DNA from: Haemophilus sp. HMSC068C11
Lineage (GTDB): Bacteria > Pseudomonadota > Gammaproteobacteria > Enterobacterales > Pasteurellaceae
DNA length: 64,000 bases
Direction: 5' to 3'
Assembly (NCBI RefSeq): GCF_001815355.1
Contig: NZ_KV820361.1
Coordinates: forward strand, 207,048 to 271,047
Shown here: positions 48,388 through 57,950 of the stretch, piece after piece
How positions within the stretch are numbered: position 1 is the stretch's first letter
Layout of the letters: each line of letters starts with the position of its first letter
Made by a program: the position numbers and the translations under genes
The notes under the pieces: generated by a model
The model's database searches: none
What the model was told of the DNA's origin: nothing
What the model saw: the letters and a program-made list of their open reading frames with translations, nothing else

Positions 48388-48963
48388 TTAAGCTGCAACC
48401 ATTACCATGGCTGGGCGAATCACTCGACCATTTAAGGTATAACCTTTTTGTAAAACGGTGGTGATTTGATTAGTTGTAAAGCCTTCTGCTGGTTGCATAG
48501 AGATAGCTTGGTGAAGATCCGGATTAAAGGTATCGCCTACTGCACCAACAGGCTCGACACCAAAGCGAGAAACCGTTGAGAGTAACTCTTTTAAAGTCAG
48601 CTCGACACCATCGAATAGGGCTTTGATGTTTTCATCTTCCTTATTGGCTGGTGTGGCAAGCGCACGCTCTAAGTTATCAATGGTATTTAAAATGTCTTTT
48701 GAGAATTTTTCGAGCGCAAATTTATGTGCTTTTTCGATGTCTTGTTCGCTACGACGACGCATATTATCAATTTCTGCACGCGTACGGAGCAATAAATCTT
48801 GCTCTTTTTTAGAGGTTTCTTCTACTTGTGCTTTTAATTGTTCTTCAAGTTCTTGTACACGGGCAATCGCTTCTTCTAACGGATCTTCCGTTGCGGTGGT
48901 TTCCTGCTGAACTTCTTCAACAAGTTCTTCATTTTCATTTAAGTTTTGTGCTTGTTCTGACAT
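48388..48963 (-). CDS. grpE: Nucleotide exchange factor GrpE
   Basis: A 191-aa cochaperone that exchanges ADP for ATP on DnaK. An acidic, disordered N-terminus (to about 40), a long coiled coil (about 40-110, [26 protein letters not shown] pattern) and a beta domain ([36 protein letters not shown]). Start 48963 (MSEQAQ) has GGAG 6 nt upstream; the ATG at 48975 does not. A sigma32 promoter precedes it. Confidence 0.95.
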   Translation of the reverse strand: MSEQAQNLNENEELVEEVQQETTATEDPLEEAIARVQELEEQLKAQVEETSKKEQDLLLRTRAEIDNMRRRSEQDIEKAHKFALEKFSKDILNTIDNLERALATPANKEDENIKALFDGVELTLKELLSTVSRFGVEPVGAVGDTFNPDLHQAISMQPAEGFTTNQITTVLQKGYTLNGRVIRPAMVMVAA

Positions 48964-49022
48964 CTTTTTCTCCATTTATCAAAAATTAGTGCTATTTTAG
49001 CAAAACTGAATTGCTATGTAAT

Positions 49023-49048
49023 ATAATGGCTAAAATTTTAAATTCAAG
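49023..49048 (-). promoter_or_regulatory. sigma32 (heat-shock) promoter of grpE
   Basis: On the minus strand: -35 CTTGAA (complement of 49043-49048), spacer 13 bp, -10 CCATTAT (complement of 49023-49029), compare CTTGAA-N13/17-CCCATNT. The -35 overlaps a perfect uptake signal at 49046-49054. Confidence 0.72.
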
Positions 49049-49093
49049 TGCGGTCAGAAATCGGTGAGTTTGCACTTGGGAGCAATCATAGTT

Positions 49094-49984
49094 ATGGATG
49101 AATTAGTCAAATCATTTAAAACCATCGCCTTGATGGGAAAACCACGTCGCGACATTAATTTGCAAATGCATAAAAACTTGTATCAATGGCTGAAAGAGCG
49201 AGGATATCAAGTTTTAGTCGAAAAAGAGGTGGGTGAAAAATTCGGTTTACCGGAAGAGGTGTTAGCAACGGTTGAAGAAATTGGAGAGCAAGCTCAACTC
49301 GTGATTGTAATCGGTGGTGATGGCAATATGCTAGGGCGTGCTCGCATTTTGGCTAAATATAATATTCCAATGATTGGTATTAACCGAGGCAACTTAGGCT
49401 TTTTGACCGATATTGACCCGAAAAATGCTTATGCACAGCTCGAAGCGTGTTTAGAACATGGTGAGTTTTTTGTGGAAGAGCGTTTTTTATTGGAAGCTAA
49501 AATTGAACGAAACGGCGAAATTATCTCCAGTAGCAATGCCGTAAATGAGGCGGTGATTCATCCGGCTAAAATTGCGCACATGATTGATTTCCATGTTTAC
49601 ATCAATGATAAATTCGCGTTTTCTCAGCGTTCAGATGGTTTAATTGTTTCCACTCCCACAGGTTCAACCGCTTATTCGCTTTCCGCAGGCGGCCCAATTT
49701 TAACGCCAAATTTAAATGCGATTGCCCTTGTGCCGATGTTCCCACATACACTTTCTTCTCGACCATTAGTAATTGATGGCGATAGCAAAATTTCAATTCG
49801 CTTTGCAGAACATAATACTTCACAGTTGGAATTAGGCTGTGATAGTCAAATTGCGCTAGATTTTTCTCCTGATGATATCGTTCATATTGAAAAAAGCCCG
49901 CATAAACTGCGCCTATTACACCTAAAAAATTATAATTATTACAATGTATTAAGCACAAAATTAGGCTGGCTTAAAAATTTCTAA
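49094..49984 (+). CDS. nadK: NAD kinase
   Basis: A 296-aa ATP-dependent kinase making NADP. Conserved [14 protein letters not shown] (GGDG loop, near residue 73), [20 protein letters not shown] and [17 protein letters not shown]. Start 49094 (MDELVK) matches the family and has GGGAG upstream; a GTG at 49064 would add 10 residues. Divergent from grpE. Confidence 0.95.
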   Translation: MDELVKSFKTIALMGKPRRDINLQMHKNLYQWLKERGYQVLVEKEVGEKFGLPEEVLATVEEIGEQAQLVIVIGGDGNMLGRARILAKYNIPMIGINRGNLGFLTDIDPKNAYAQLEACLEHGEFFVEERFLLEAKIERNGEIISSSNAVNEAVIHPAKIAHMIDFHVYINDKFAFSQRSDGLIVSTPTGSTAYSLSAGGPILTPNLNAIALVPMFPHTLSSRPLVIDGDSKISIRFAEHNTSQLELGCDSQIALDFSPDDIVHIEKSPHKLRLLHLKNYNYYNVLSTKLGWLKNF

Positions 49985-50005
49985 TCCCAAAAGTTTAAAA
50001 ACCTC

Positions 50006-50046
50006 TTTACTGTATATTACATCAGTTATAATATATGGATATACAG
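50006..50046 (+). promoter_or_regulatory. recN promoter with LexA boxes
   Basis: A LexA box CTGTATATTACATCAG (50010-50025, one change in the right half) lies between a -35 like TTTACT and -10 TATAAT (50027-50032). A weaker second box ends with TATACAG at 50046. E. coli recN likewise has several LexA boxes. Confidence 0.75.
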
Positions 50047-50062
50047 TTAAGGAGATTTTTTT

Positions 50063-51739
50063 ATGCTAACCCAACTTACCATCAATAATTTTGCAATTGT
50101 TCGTCAATTAGAGATTGAATTGGCGAAAGGAATGTCTGTGATCACGGGGGAAACTGGCGCAGGAAAATCCATTGCTATTGATGCATTGGGGTTATGCTTA
50201 GGGCAACGTATTGAAACGTCTATGGTTCGAGAAGGGCAGGAAAGAGCCGAAATCTGCGCCACCTTTTTTATTGAACCAACGAACCCCGCTTATCAATGGT
50301 TGCAAGAGCAAGAATTGCAAGATCCTGATAATCCCTCTGATTGTATTTTACGCCGTGTCATTAATGCAGATGGGCGTTCTAAAGCCTTTATTAATAGCAC
50401 GCCTGTATCAGCTTCTCAATTAAAAGAAATTGGTCAATATCTTATTCATATTAATGGGCAGCATGCTTCACAATTATTATTGAAAAATGATTATCAGCTT
50501 CAGTTGGTGGATACATTTGCACATCACCATGATTTGCTCGCACAAATGCGAGAAGATTATCGCTCGTGGAAAAATCTTCAAACGCAAGTTAAAACCTTCC
50601 AACAAAAAGTTTCTGAAAATGAAGCGAAGAAACAGCTTTTACAATATCAGGTTGAGGAGTTGGATGAGTTTGCCCTTCGTCCAAATGAATATTTGGAGTT
50701 GGAAGAGGATCAACGCCGTCTATCAAATAGCGAACAATTGACACAGTTATCACAATCAGCCTTACAGCTACTCAGCGAAAATGAGACAGTGAGTATTGAC
50801 TCTATGCTTTATCGTACGACGCAGTATATTGATGAGTTAAGTGAGTTAGATCCTCGCTATGCTTCCGTTCAAACAATGTTGAATGATGCACTTATCCAAG
50901 TGCAAGAGGCGACAAGTGAAGTGCAGCATCTTGCTTCTCATATTGAGCAAGATCCGATGTTGTTACAAGAGATTGAACAACGTTTGGGGCAAGCTTTACA
51001 ACTTGCACGTAAGCACAATGTGAAACCTGAAGAGTTAGTGGAGCGGCACCAAAAATTAAAAGCGGAATTGACTGCACTTTTAGATTTTTCAGAAAGTGAA
51101 GAACGCCTGATTTTAGAAGAAAAAGCTGCCTTTGAGAAAATGCAACATACGGCAAAACAATTACATGAAAGCCGTAGCCAAGCTGCGGGAAAATTAGCAC
51201 AACAGGTTACACATTCTATCAAAGGGCTTGCAATGGAAAATGCCGAGTTTTTCATTGAAGTGAATTCAGATTTAACTAAAGTGACGGCAAATGGGGCAGA
51301 TAATATTGTCTTTACTTTACGCAGTAATTTAGGACAACAAGCACAACCGCTAGCAAAAGTGGCATCTGGTGGTGAGTTGTCTCGTATTTCATTAGCGATT
51401 CAAGTATTAACGTCCGATCAATCGGCGATTCCAACGCTGATCTTTGACGAAGTCGATGTTGGCATTAGCGGTAAAACGGCGAGTGTAGTGGGTAAATTAT
51501 TACGTCAATTAGGCGATAAATGCCAAGTACTTTGCGTAACCCATTTACCACAAGTGGCATGCCATGGGCATCATCAATTTAATGTAGAGAAATTTACCGT
51601 TGATGATAAAACTGAAACTAAAATGACCGCACTTTCTCAAGAAGAACGCGTTTCTGCCCTTGCAAGATTACTCGGTGGCAGTGAAATTACAGAGCTTGCC
51701 TTGGCGAATGCGCAAGAAATGTTGGATTTAGTGAAGTAG
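50063..51739 (+). CDS. recN: DNA repair protein RecN
   Basis: A 558-aa SMC-like ATPase for double-strand break repair. Walker A TGETGAGKSIAIDALGLCLG (residues 31-50), a central coiled coil (about 150-370), signature VASGGELSRISLA and Walker B TLIFDEVDVGISG. SOS control is indicated by LexA boxes. One in-frame uptake signal (51626). AAGGAG precedes the start. Confidence 0.96.
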   Translation: MLTQLTINNFAIVRQLEIELAKGMSVITGETGAGKSIAIDALGLCLGQRIETSMVREGQERAEICATFFIEPTNPAYQWLQEQELQDPDNPSDCILRRVINADGRSKAFINSTPVSASQLKEIGQYLIHINGQHASQLLLKNDYQLQLVDTFAHHHDLLAQMREDYRSWKNLQTQVKTFQQKVSENEAKKQLLQYQVEELDEFALRPNEYLELEEDQRRLSNSEQLTQLSQSALQLLSENETVSIDSMLYRTTQYIDELSELDPRYASVQTMLNDALIQVQEATSEVQHLASHIEQDPMLLQEIEQRLGQALQLARKHNVKPEELVERHQKLKAELTALLDFSESEERLILEEKAAFEKMQHTAKQLHESRSQAAGKLAQQVTHSIKGLAMENAEFFIEVNSDLTKVTANGADNIVFTLRSNLGQQAQPLAKVASGGELSRISLAIQVLTSDQSAIPTLIFDEVDVGISGKTASVVGKLLRQLGDKCQVLCVTHLPQVACHGHHQFNVEKFTVDDKTETKMTALSQEERVSALARLLGGSEITELALANAQEMLDLVK

Positions 51740-51799
51740 ATGAATTTTGCCTGAAAGCTTATTTTCTTGTCACATTTCAAAAATACTTGATAGGAATGC

Positions 51800-51851
51800 T
51801 TGCTTATTAGTCAAAAAAGCGTATTATAGACGTCTATACGTCAATACATCC
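51800..51851 (+). promoter_or_regulatory. metK promoter and MetJ operator
   Basis: -35 TTGCTT (51800-51805), 16-bp spacer, -10 TATTAT (51822-51827), followed directly by three tandem met boxes: AGACGTCT (51828, 8 of 8), ATACGTCA (51836, 6 of 8), ATACATCC (51844, 5 of 8). Tandem 8-mers are how MetJ binds. Confidence 0.9.
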
Positions 51852-51866
51852 AAAAGAAGAGAACTT

Positions 51867-53018
51867 ATGTCTAGCTATTTATTTACTTCTGAATCCGTTT
51901 CAGAAGGACATCCAGATAAGATTGCCGATCAAATTTCTGATGCGGTACTTGATGAAATTTTAAAACAAGATCCTAAAGCTCGTGTGGCTTGCGAAACCTA
52001 TGTAAAAACAGGGATGGCGTTAGTCGGTGGTGAAATTACGACATCAGCATGGGTTGATATTGAAAATCTCACTCGCCAAGTCATTTGTGATATTGGTTAC
52101 AAACACTCAGAGATGGGTTTTGATGGCAATTCTTGCGCGGTATTAAATGCGATTGGTAAGCAATCATCTGATATTAACCAAGGTGTGGATCGTGAGAATC
52201 CATTAGATCAAGGCGCGGGTGACCAAGGGATTATGTTTGGTTATGCGACAAATGAAACCGAAGTCTTGATGCCTGCGGCGATTACTTATGCGCATCGTTT
52301 AATGGAAAAACAAGCAGAAGTGCGTAAAAGCGGAAAATTAGCATGGTTACGCCCTGATGCGAAAAGCCAAGTGACCTTAAAATACGAAGATAACAAAATC
52401 GTGGGCGTGGATGCGGTTGTTCTTTCTACACAACACAGTGAAGAAGTGTCACAAAAAGAAATTTACGAAGGTGTGATGGAAGAAATCATCAAGCCAATTT
52501 TGCCAAGCGAATGGTTATCTCAACAAACAAAATATTTCATTAACCCAACTGGTCGTTTTGTGATTGGTGGCCCAATGGGCGACTGTGGCTTAACGGGTCG
52601 TAAAATCATTGTCGATACATACGGTGGTGCGGCTCGTCATGGTGGTGGCGCATTCTCTGGTAAAGATCCATCAAAAGTAGACCGTTCAGCTGCTTATGCA
52701 GCACGTTATGTGGCTAAAAATATTGTTGCAGCAGGTCTTGCAGATCGTTGTGAAATTCAACTTTCTTATGCAATTGGCGTGGCTGAGCCAACCTCTATCA
52801 TGGTGGAAACCTTCGGTACAGGAAAAGTATCAAACGAATTATTGGTTAAGTTAGTGCGTGAATTCTTCGATTTACGTCCTTATGGTTTAATTAAAATGTT
52901 AAATTTAATTCAACCAATCTATCGCCAAACTGCGGCGTATGGACACTTCGGTCGTGAACAATTCCCATGGGAAAAAGTAGATCGTGCAGAAGAATTGCGT
53001 GCAGCAGGTCTAAAATAA
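51867..53018 (+). CDS. metK: S-adenosylmethionine synthetase
   Basis: A 383-aa enzyme making SAM from methionine and ATP. Motifs: [18 protein letters not shown] (residues 12-29), [12 protein letters not shown] (hexapeptide), [19 protein letters not shown] (P-loop). The start at 51867 (MSSYLF) matches the family; the upstream open frame passes through the MetJ operator and is not coding. Confidence 0.97.
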   Translation: MSSYLFTSESVSEGHPDKIADQISDAVLDEILKQDPKARVACETYVKTGMALVGGEITTSAWVDIENLTRQVICDIGYKHSEMGFDGNSCAVLNAIGKQSSDINQGVDRENPLDQGAGDQGIMFGYATNETEVLMPAAITYAHRLMEKQAEVRKSGKLAWLRPDAKSQVTLKYEDNKIVGVDAVVLSTQHSEEVSQKEIYEGVMEEIIKPILPSEWLSQQTKYFINPTGRFVIGGPMGDCGLTGRKIIVDTYGGAARHGGGAFSGKDPSKVDRSAAYAARYVAKNIVAAGLADRCEIQLSYAIGVAEPTSIMVETFGTGKVSNELLVKLVREFFDLRPYGLIKMLNLIQPIYRQTAAYGHFGREQFPWEKVDRAEELRAAGLK

Positions 53019-53039
53019 GTAAATTAAATGTATATGATA

Positions 53040-53063
53040 AAAACCGCTAATTTAGCGGTTTTT
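53040..53063 (+). terminator. Terminator after metK
   Basis: Stem AAACCGCT/AGCGGTTT with a 5-nt loop and a T-run. Confidence 0.85.
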
Positions 53064-53074
53064 GTTTACTTAGT

Positions 53075-53590
53075 ATGATGATGTCATCTCAAACTCAGTT
53101 TCGGCATTTAAAAATGCAGGTGCAACGCAAGCTTGCAGAAACATTACAACTCGCTGAAAATCACTTTCAAAGGAAGTTTCCAGTCCCGACAATCAGTTAT
53201 GACTTGCGAGGTGTAAAGGCAGGTGTCGCATACTTGCAGAAAAATGAGATTAAATTTAACCGCACTTTGCTACTTGAGAACTTAGATGAATTTATTCGTC
53301 AGGTTGTTCCCCATGAATTAGCCCATCTTATTGTGTATCAAGTATTTGGTCGAGTGAAACCGCATGGACAGGAATGGCAAGCGGTGATGACGCAGTTATT
53401 TAATCTTCCGGCTGATACTTGTCATCAATTTAATGTAGAGAATGTGCAAGGCAAAATGTTTGCTTATCAATGTGAATGTCAGACCCATTACTTAACGATT
53501 CGTCGGCATAATCGTATTCAACGCGATAAAATTGCCTATTTATGCCGAAAATGTCAGGGGAAATTGGTTTTTCATAGTGAAAATTCATAA
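53075..53590 (+). CDS. sprT: SprT-family zinc metalloprotease-like protein
   Basis: A 171-aa protein with HExxH zinc motif ([12 protein letters not shown], near residues 78-89) and a C-terminal zinc ribbon (CECQTHY, CRKCQG). Related to Spartan, which degrades DNA-protein crosslinks; the bacterial role is unsettled. Three ATG codons in a row (53075, 53078, 53081) and no clear ribosome site leave the start uncertain by two codons. Follows metK as in H. influenzae. Confidence 0.9.
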   Translation: MMMSSQTQFRHLKMQVQRKLAETLQLAENHFQRKFPVPTISYDLRGVKAGVAYLQKNEIKFNRTLLLENLDEFIRQVVPHELAHLIVYQVFGRVKPHGQEWQAVMTQLFNLPADTCHQFNVENVQGKMFAYQCECQTHYLTIRRHNRIQRDKIAYLCRKCQGKLVFHSENS

Positions 53591-53640
53591 GCAGTGTGGT
53601 ATATTTCTAGTGTTTTCAATCAAATAACAGGGGTTATCCA

Positions 53641-54159
53641 ATGAAAAAATCATTATTAGCTATCGTTGTCGGTGCATTAGCGGTTGCTTCAACTGCAAAT
53701 GCAGGTTTATATGCAGAAGGTGATCTTGGTCTTTCAAGAACTAAATTAACCAATGGAGGTTCAAGCAAAACTAAAATTGAACCTCGTGTTGCAGTAGGTT
53801 ACAAATTAGGTAATGTGCGTGTAGCGGGTGATTATACTCATCACGGTAACTTCCAAGGCACTAAAGTTCAAGGTTTAGGTGCGACAGTATTCTATGACTT
53901 CGATACCAACTCTCAAATTGAACCTTATGTAGGTGCTCGTCTTGCGGCTAACCGTTTTAAATTTGAAGATCGCGCAGAACAACGTTATAAAAGCTCTTCT
54001 GAAACCAAAGTGGGGTATGGTGTAGTTGCGGGTGCTAAATATAAATTAGCAGACAAAGTGTATGCAAACGGTGGTTTAGAATATAACCGTTTAGGTAGCT
54101 TTGACGATACTAAAGTGAATAACTATGGCGCTAAAGTGGGCGTAGGTTACGAATTCTAA
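53641..54159 (+). CDS. Opacity-family outer-membrane beta-barrel protein
   Basis: A 172-aa protein. Signal peptide to about residue 21 (cut at ANA/GL), then alternating beta strands of an eight-stranded barrel, ending in VGVGYEF with the C-terminal Phe recognised by the Bam complex. It resembles Opa/OmpA-like opacity proteins of Haemophilus; role in adhesion is possible but unproven. AGGGG precedes the ATG. I see no phase-variable repeat tract in or before it. Confidence 0.85.
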   Translation: MKKSLLAIVVGALAVASTANAGLYAEGDLGLSRTKLTNGGSSKTKIEPRVAVGYKLGNVRVAGDYTHHGNFQGTKVQGLGATVFYDFDTNSQIEPYVGARLAANRFKFEDRAEQRYKSSSETKVGYGVVAGAKYKLADKVYANGGLEYNRLGSFDDTKVNNYGAKVGVGYEF

Positions 54160-54170
54160 TTTCCCTTTTG

Positions 54171-54203
54171 AAAAGTGCGGTTGATTTTTACCGCACTTTT
54201 TCT
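54171..54203. terminator. Paired uptake-signal terminator after the opacity protein gene
   Basis: AAGTGCGGT (54173-54181) and ACCGCACTT (54190-54198) form a short-looped stem with T-run. Confidence 0.9.
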
Positions 54204-54260
54204 TTTGGATGCATAAGTTATATAGGGTTAATCTATTTGTGATTAATTCATGTAGCAGTT

Positions 54261-54297
54261 AAAATCCTCGTTCTAAATGAAATCGAGGATTTTTTAT
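54261..54297 (+). terminator. Second, orphan intrinsic terminator just before yffB
   Basis: A 10-bp stem AAAATCCTCG/CGAGGATTTT (54261-54270 with 54284-54293) and a T-run ending a few bases before the yffB ribosome site. No gene lies between it and the previous terminator, so it ends either a small RNA or a leader transcript. Confidence 0.8.
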
Positions 54298-54313
54298 TTT
54301 TAGAGGTGAGAAT

Positions 54314-54658
54314 ATGATTATCGTTTATGGCATTAAAAACTGCGATACGGTGAAAAAAGCATTGAAGTGGCTAGCTGAACATAATATTGAACATAAATTG
54401 CATGATTACCGTGTTGATGGATTAGATACTCAATTCTTACAACAAGCAGAAGCACAATTTGGTTGGGAAAATTTAGTCAATAAACGTAGTACAACGTGGC
54501 GTAATCTTGATGAAAATGTGAAAAATACACTCTCAAAATCCACCGCATTTTCAGTATTAGCTGAAAATCCAACGTTAATTAAACGTCCGATTATTTTGCA
54601 AGATGGTAAAGCATTGATTGGCTTCAACGAAAAAGAATATAGTGCAGCATTTGCTTAA
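54314..54658 (+). CDS. yffB: ArsC/Spx-family reductase-like protein YffB
   Basis: A 114-aa thioredoxin-fold protein of the ArsC/Spx family. The single N-terminal cysteine is C10 in YGIKNCDTVKKA; the family motif KRPIILQDGKALIGF is near residues 90-105. It is thought to be a glutathione-dependent thiol reductase. It precedes dapE, as in H. influenzae and E. coli, and is probably co-transcribed with it (26-nt gap). Confidence 0.92.
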   Translation: MIIVYGIKNCDTVKKALKWLAEHNIEHKLHDYRVDGLDTQFLQQAEAQFGWENLVNKRSTTWRNLDENVKNTLSKSTAFSVLAENPTLIKRPIILQDGKALIGFNEKEYSAAFA

Positions 54659-54684
54659 AAGAGTAGTATTTCTTAGGAGTTTTT

Positions 54685-55815
54685 ATGAAAGAAAAAGTGA
54701 TTTCTTTGTCACAAGATCTCATTCGTCGCCCCTCTATTAGTCCAAATGATGAGGGCTGCCAGCAAATGATTGCTGGGCGTTTGGAAAAACTCGGCTTTCA
54801 CATTGAATGGATGCCTTTCAACGATACCTTAAATTTATGGGCGAAGCATGGTAGTGGTGAGCCCGTTATCGCCTTTGCAGGGCATACCGATGTGGTGCCA
54901 ACGGGCGATGAAACGCAATGGACTTATCCGCCGTTTTCTGCCGAAATTGTAGATGATGTGCTTTATGGTCGTGGTGCGGCAGATATGAAAGGCTCATTAG
55001 CAGCAATGATTGTGACGGCGGAAGAATATGTGAAAGCCAATCCGAATCATAAGGGTACGATTGCTTTGTTGATTACTTCTGACGAAGAGGCTGCCGCGAA
55101 AGATGGCACCGTGCGTGTTGTTGAAACCTTAATGGCGCGCGGTGAGAAAATCACTTATTGCATGGTAGGTGAGCCGTCTAGTTCGAAAATATTAGGCGAT
55201 GTAGTCAAAAATGGTCGTCGAGGTTCGATTACAGGTAACCTCTATATTCAAGGTATTCAAGGTCATGTAGCTTACCCTCATTTAGCGGAAAACCCAATTC
55301 ACAAAGCAGCACCGTTCTTACATGAATTAACCACATATCAATGGGATAATGGCAACGAATTTTTCCCGCCGACCAGTTTGCAAATTGCGAATATTCATGC
55401 AGGCACAGGGAGTAATAATGTCATTCCTGGTGAGCTTTATGTGCAATTCAATTTACGTTATTGTACGGAAGTGACTGATGAAATTATTAAGCAGAAAGTG
55501 GCAGAAATGCTCGAAAAACATGGTTTGAAATATCGTATTGATTGGAATTTATCGGGTAAACCATTTTTAACGAAACCAGGCAAATTATTAGATGCATTAA
55601 CGACGGCTATTGAGCAAACAACCGGTATTGCACCACAAGCAGAAACAGGCGGTGGCACCTCTGATGGGCGTTTTATTGCGTTAATGGGGGCTGAAGTGGT
55701 GGAATTTGGGCCACTTAATGCGACGATTCATAAAGTAAATGAATGTGTAAACGTTGATGATCTAGCCAAGTGCGGTCAGATTTATCATCAAATGTTAGTG
55801 AATTTATTGGACTAG
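54685..55815 (+). CDS. dapE: Succinyl-diaminopimelate desuccinylase
   Basis: A 376-aa M20 zinc hydrolase for lysine and meso-DAP synthesis. Metal and catalytic motifs: [12 protein letters not shown] (near 64-75), [27 protein letters not shown], and the late [10 protein letters not shown] and [19 protein letters not shown] precedes the start. Supplies the DAP used by MurE in this window. Confidence 0.96.
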   Translation: MKEKVISLSQDLIRRPSISPNDEGCQQMIAGRLEKLGFHIEWMPFNDTLNLWAKHGSGEPVIAFAGHTDVVPTGDETQWTYPPFSAEIVDDVLYGRGAADMKGSLAAMIVTAEEYVKANPNHKGTIALLITSDEEAAAKDGTVRVVETLMARGEKITYCMVGEPSSSKILGDVVKNGRRGSITGNLYIQGIQGHVAYPHLAENPIHKAAPFLHELTTYQWDNGNEFFPPTSLQIANIHAGTGSNNVIPGELYVQFNLRYCTEVTDEIIKQKVAEMLEKHGLKYRIDWNLSGKPFLTKPGKLLDALTTAIEQTTGIAPQAETGGGTSDGRFIALMGAEVVEFGPLNATIHKVNECVNVDDLAKCGQIYHQMLVNLLD

Positions 55816-55819
55816 TAAG

Positions 55820-56500
55820 ATGAAATTAACGCCAGAAATGTTAACCGGCAAATCTCGTGAACATTTGATCAATTTGCCTGCCCCTCATTCTCCGAATCAT
55901 TTTTTGCAAGCAGAGGCAATGATAGCATTTCAAGGATTGCAACAAAGTGCGGCCAAAAATGGCTTTAATTTGCAACCTGCGAGTAGCTTTCGTGATTTTG
56001 AACGTCAACAACTCATTTGGAACGGTAAATTTAACGGCGAACGCAAGGTTCATGATGATGAAGGAAATCCATTAGATTTAGCGTCGTTCGATGATTGGCA
56101 AAAAGCACAAGCTATTTTACGTTGGTCAGCGCTTCCAGGAGGAAGTCGTCATCATTGGGGAACGGAAATCGATATTTTTGATCCTGATCTTTTGCCTCAA
56201 GGTCAATCTTTACAACTTGAACCTTGGGAATATGAAAAGGGTGGTTATTTCTTTGAACTTAGTGAATTTCTCACTGAAAATCTACCGCATTTTGATTTTG
56301 TTTTGCCATTTATAATTCAGCCAGAAGGTAAAAAAATTGGCCGAGAGCCTTGGCATATTAGTTATTTACCGTTGGCAGAGCAGGCATCACGATTATTTAC
56401 GCCAGATGTGCTATTGCAGGTTTGGCAGCATGAAACCGTGGCTGGAAAAGAAACGTTAATTACACACTTGCCTGAGATTTTTGAGCAATATGTGGTTTAA
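55820..56500 (+). CDS. M15-family D-alanyl-D-alanine carboxypeptidase-like protein
   Basis: A 226-aa VanY-type zinc peptidase. The metal motif SRHHWGTEIDIFD (near 110-122) and the second histidine in REPWHISYLP (near 180) are intact. No signal peptide is visible, unusual for a peptidoglycan enzyme. It starts 4 nt after dapE, suggesting an operon. Substrate unknown. Confidence 0.85.
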   Translation: MKLTPEMLTGKSREHLINLPAPHSPNHFLQAEAMIAFQGLQQSAAKNGFNLQPASSFRDFERQQLIWNGKFNGERKVHDDEGNPLDLASFDDWQKAQAILRWSALPGGSRHHWGTEIDIFDPDLLPQGQSLQLEPWEYEKGGYFFELSEFLTENLPHFDFVLPFIIQPEGKKIGREPWHISYLPLAEQASRLFTPDVLLQVWQHETVAGKETLITHLPEIFEQYVV

Positions 56501-56501
56501 C

Positions 56502-56530
56502 AAAAAACGCAGCGAGTCGCTGCGTTTTTT
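56502..56530. terminator. Bidirectional terminator between the M15 gene and rapZ
   Basis: A perfect palindromic hairpin AAAAAACGCAGCGA and complement with T-runs in both directions. Confidence 0.93.
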
Positions 56531-56539
56531 ATGGTTTGA

Positions 56540-57397
56540 TTAATTCTTTTTATTCTTTTCCAAGGATTTATGTTGAATTTTCACATTCTTGCCTTTGGCT
56601 TGGAAATATTCACCAATTTGTTGAGCAATGTAAACAGAACGATGTTTACCACCCGTACAACCAATGGCAATGGTGAGATAGCTTCGATTATTTTGCTCTA
56701 ACATCGGTAACCACGTTTCAATGTAATTACGCGTTTGGTAGATAAAATTATTTACTTCATCATGCACAAGTAAAAATTGTGCAACAGGTTCATCAAGCCC
56801 CGTCATTGGACGAAGTTCCGGGTTCCAGTGCGGATTAGGTAGAAAACGTACATCAAAGACATAATCGGCATCAAGCGGAATACCATATTTAAAGCCGAAT
56901 GACTCAACCACGATTTTAAGTTCTTTATCTGTATTACCGCGTAAAACTTCTCTTAACCGTTCAGATAATGAATGAGTAGAAAGTGGTGCGGTATCAATAA
57001 TAAAATTAGCATGTTGAATTAAAGGCTCAAGCTGTTGATATTCTAGATCAATCGCTGATTCAAGTGGGAGATCTTGTGCTGAAAGTGGATGAAGACGACG
57101 TGAATCGCTGTAACGGCGAATAAGTGTACTACGATCGCTGTCCAGAAAGATGATTTTGACGGAATAAGTGGCTTGAATATCTGTCAGAATCTTGTCTAAA
57201 TCAGCACTTGAATGAGGGAGATTTCGAATGTCGAGGCTGATGGCAACAGCCGTTTGAGTTTTGGCGAGAATATTGGTGAGTTGAGGAAGTAAATCGAGAG
57301 GGAGATTATCCACGCAATAATAGCCCATATCTTCCAAAGCTCGTAATGCGACAGATTTCCCTGCGCCGGAGCGACCGCTGATAATAATAATTTCCAT
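56540..57397 (-). CDS. rapZ: RNase adapter protein RapZ
   Basis: A 285-aa protein. P-loop GRSGAGKS (residues 8-15), then [13 protein letters not shown], and the C-terminal domain [20 protein letters not shown] with [12 protein letters not shown]. In E. coli RapZ senses glucosamine-6-phosphate and guides RNase E to the sRNA GlmZ, controlling glmS. Here it follows ptsN by 31 nt, as in most Gammaproteobacteria. Whether GlmZ exists in this organism cannot be told from this window. Confidence 0.95.
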   Translation of the reverse strand: MEIIIISGRSGAGKSVALRALEDMGYYCVDNLPLDLLPQLTNILAKTQTAVAISLDIRNLPHSSADLDKILTDIQATYSVKIIFLDSDRSTLIRRYSDSRRLHPLSAQDLPLESAIDLEYQQLEPLIQHANFIIDTAPLSTHSLSERLREVLRGNTDKELKIVVESFGFKYGIPLDADYVFDVRFLPNPHWNPELRPMTGLDEPVAQFLLVHDEVNNFIYQTRNYIETWLPMLEQNNRSYLTIAIGCTGGKHRSVYIAQQIGEYFQAKGKNVKIQHKSLEKNKKN

Positions 57398-57428
57398 CTG
57401 CGTGATTCCTTATGGTTAGTTGGTTAGG

Positions 57429-57947
57429 TTATACCTCTTGAGGTTCAATATTATCTAAATTTGTGTCGTCTTCAGATTCCTCTGAATGATCGGCACATTC
57501 AAAAATTTGCCAAATTTCATCCGCACTTTGTGCTGAACGAAGTTGCTTAATTAAGTTTTTATCAGTTAATTTTTCATTGAGTTCTGCCAGAACAGGAATA
57601 TATTCTTGGCAGTGATTTTCGGGTACGAGCACAGCAAAAACGATATCCACTGGTTTATTATCGGCAGCATCATATTCGACAGGCGTTTCTAATTGCATAA
57701 ATACCGTTAGGATTTTATCTGAGACAGTCGCAGGTAACTTGGCTTTAGGCATGGCAACGCCATTACCTAATCCTGAATTACCTAATTTTTCCCGCTCAAA
57801 TAAACATTCAAAACAAGCCTGTTCACCATTTTCGCAGTGAAGTTTTTCCACAACGAAAGCGGCAATAGATTCAAATAATCGTTTCTTGCTAGAAAAAGCA
57901 ACCCCCTGACGAATATCATCAGGGGAGAGCAATGTCGTAAATTTCAT
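57429..57947 (-). CDS. ptsN: EIIA-Ntr-like PTS protein lacking the phosphorylation histidine
   Basis: A 172-aa protein of the PTS EIIA type 2 fold. The conserved loop, GNGIAIPHGKL in E. coli, reads GNGVAMPKAKL here, so the phospho-accepting His is K68. The rest (VFMQLETPVEYDAADNKPVDIVFAVLVP) is well conserved, and an acidic tail of about 20 residues is added. Phosphorylation by NPr should be impossible; interactions of the unphosphorylated form may be retained. Lies between lptB and rapZ in the usual order; gene hpf, which often sits upstream elsewhere, is absent. Confidence 0.9.
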   Translation of the reverse strand: MKFTTLLSPDDIRQGVAFSSKKRLFESIAAFVVEKLHCENGEQACFECLFEREKLGNSGLGNGVAMPKAKLPATVSDKILTVFMQLETPVEYDAADNKPVDIVFAVLVPENHCQEYIPVLAELNEKLTDKNLIKQLRSAQSADEIWQIFECADHSEESEDDTNLDNIEPQEV

Positions 57948-57950
57948 AGG

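Noticed and set aside
53641-54159. Phase variation of the opacity-type gene
   Set aside because: No tetranucleotide or homopolymer tract in the promoter or 5' coding region.
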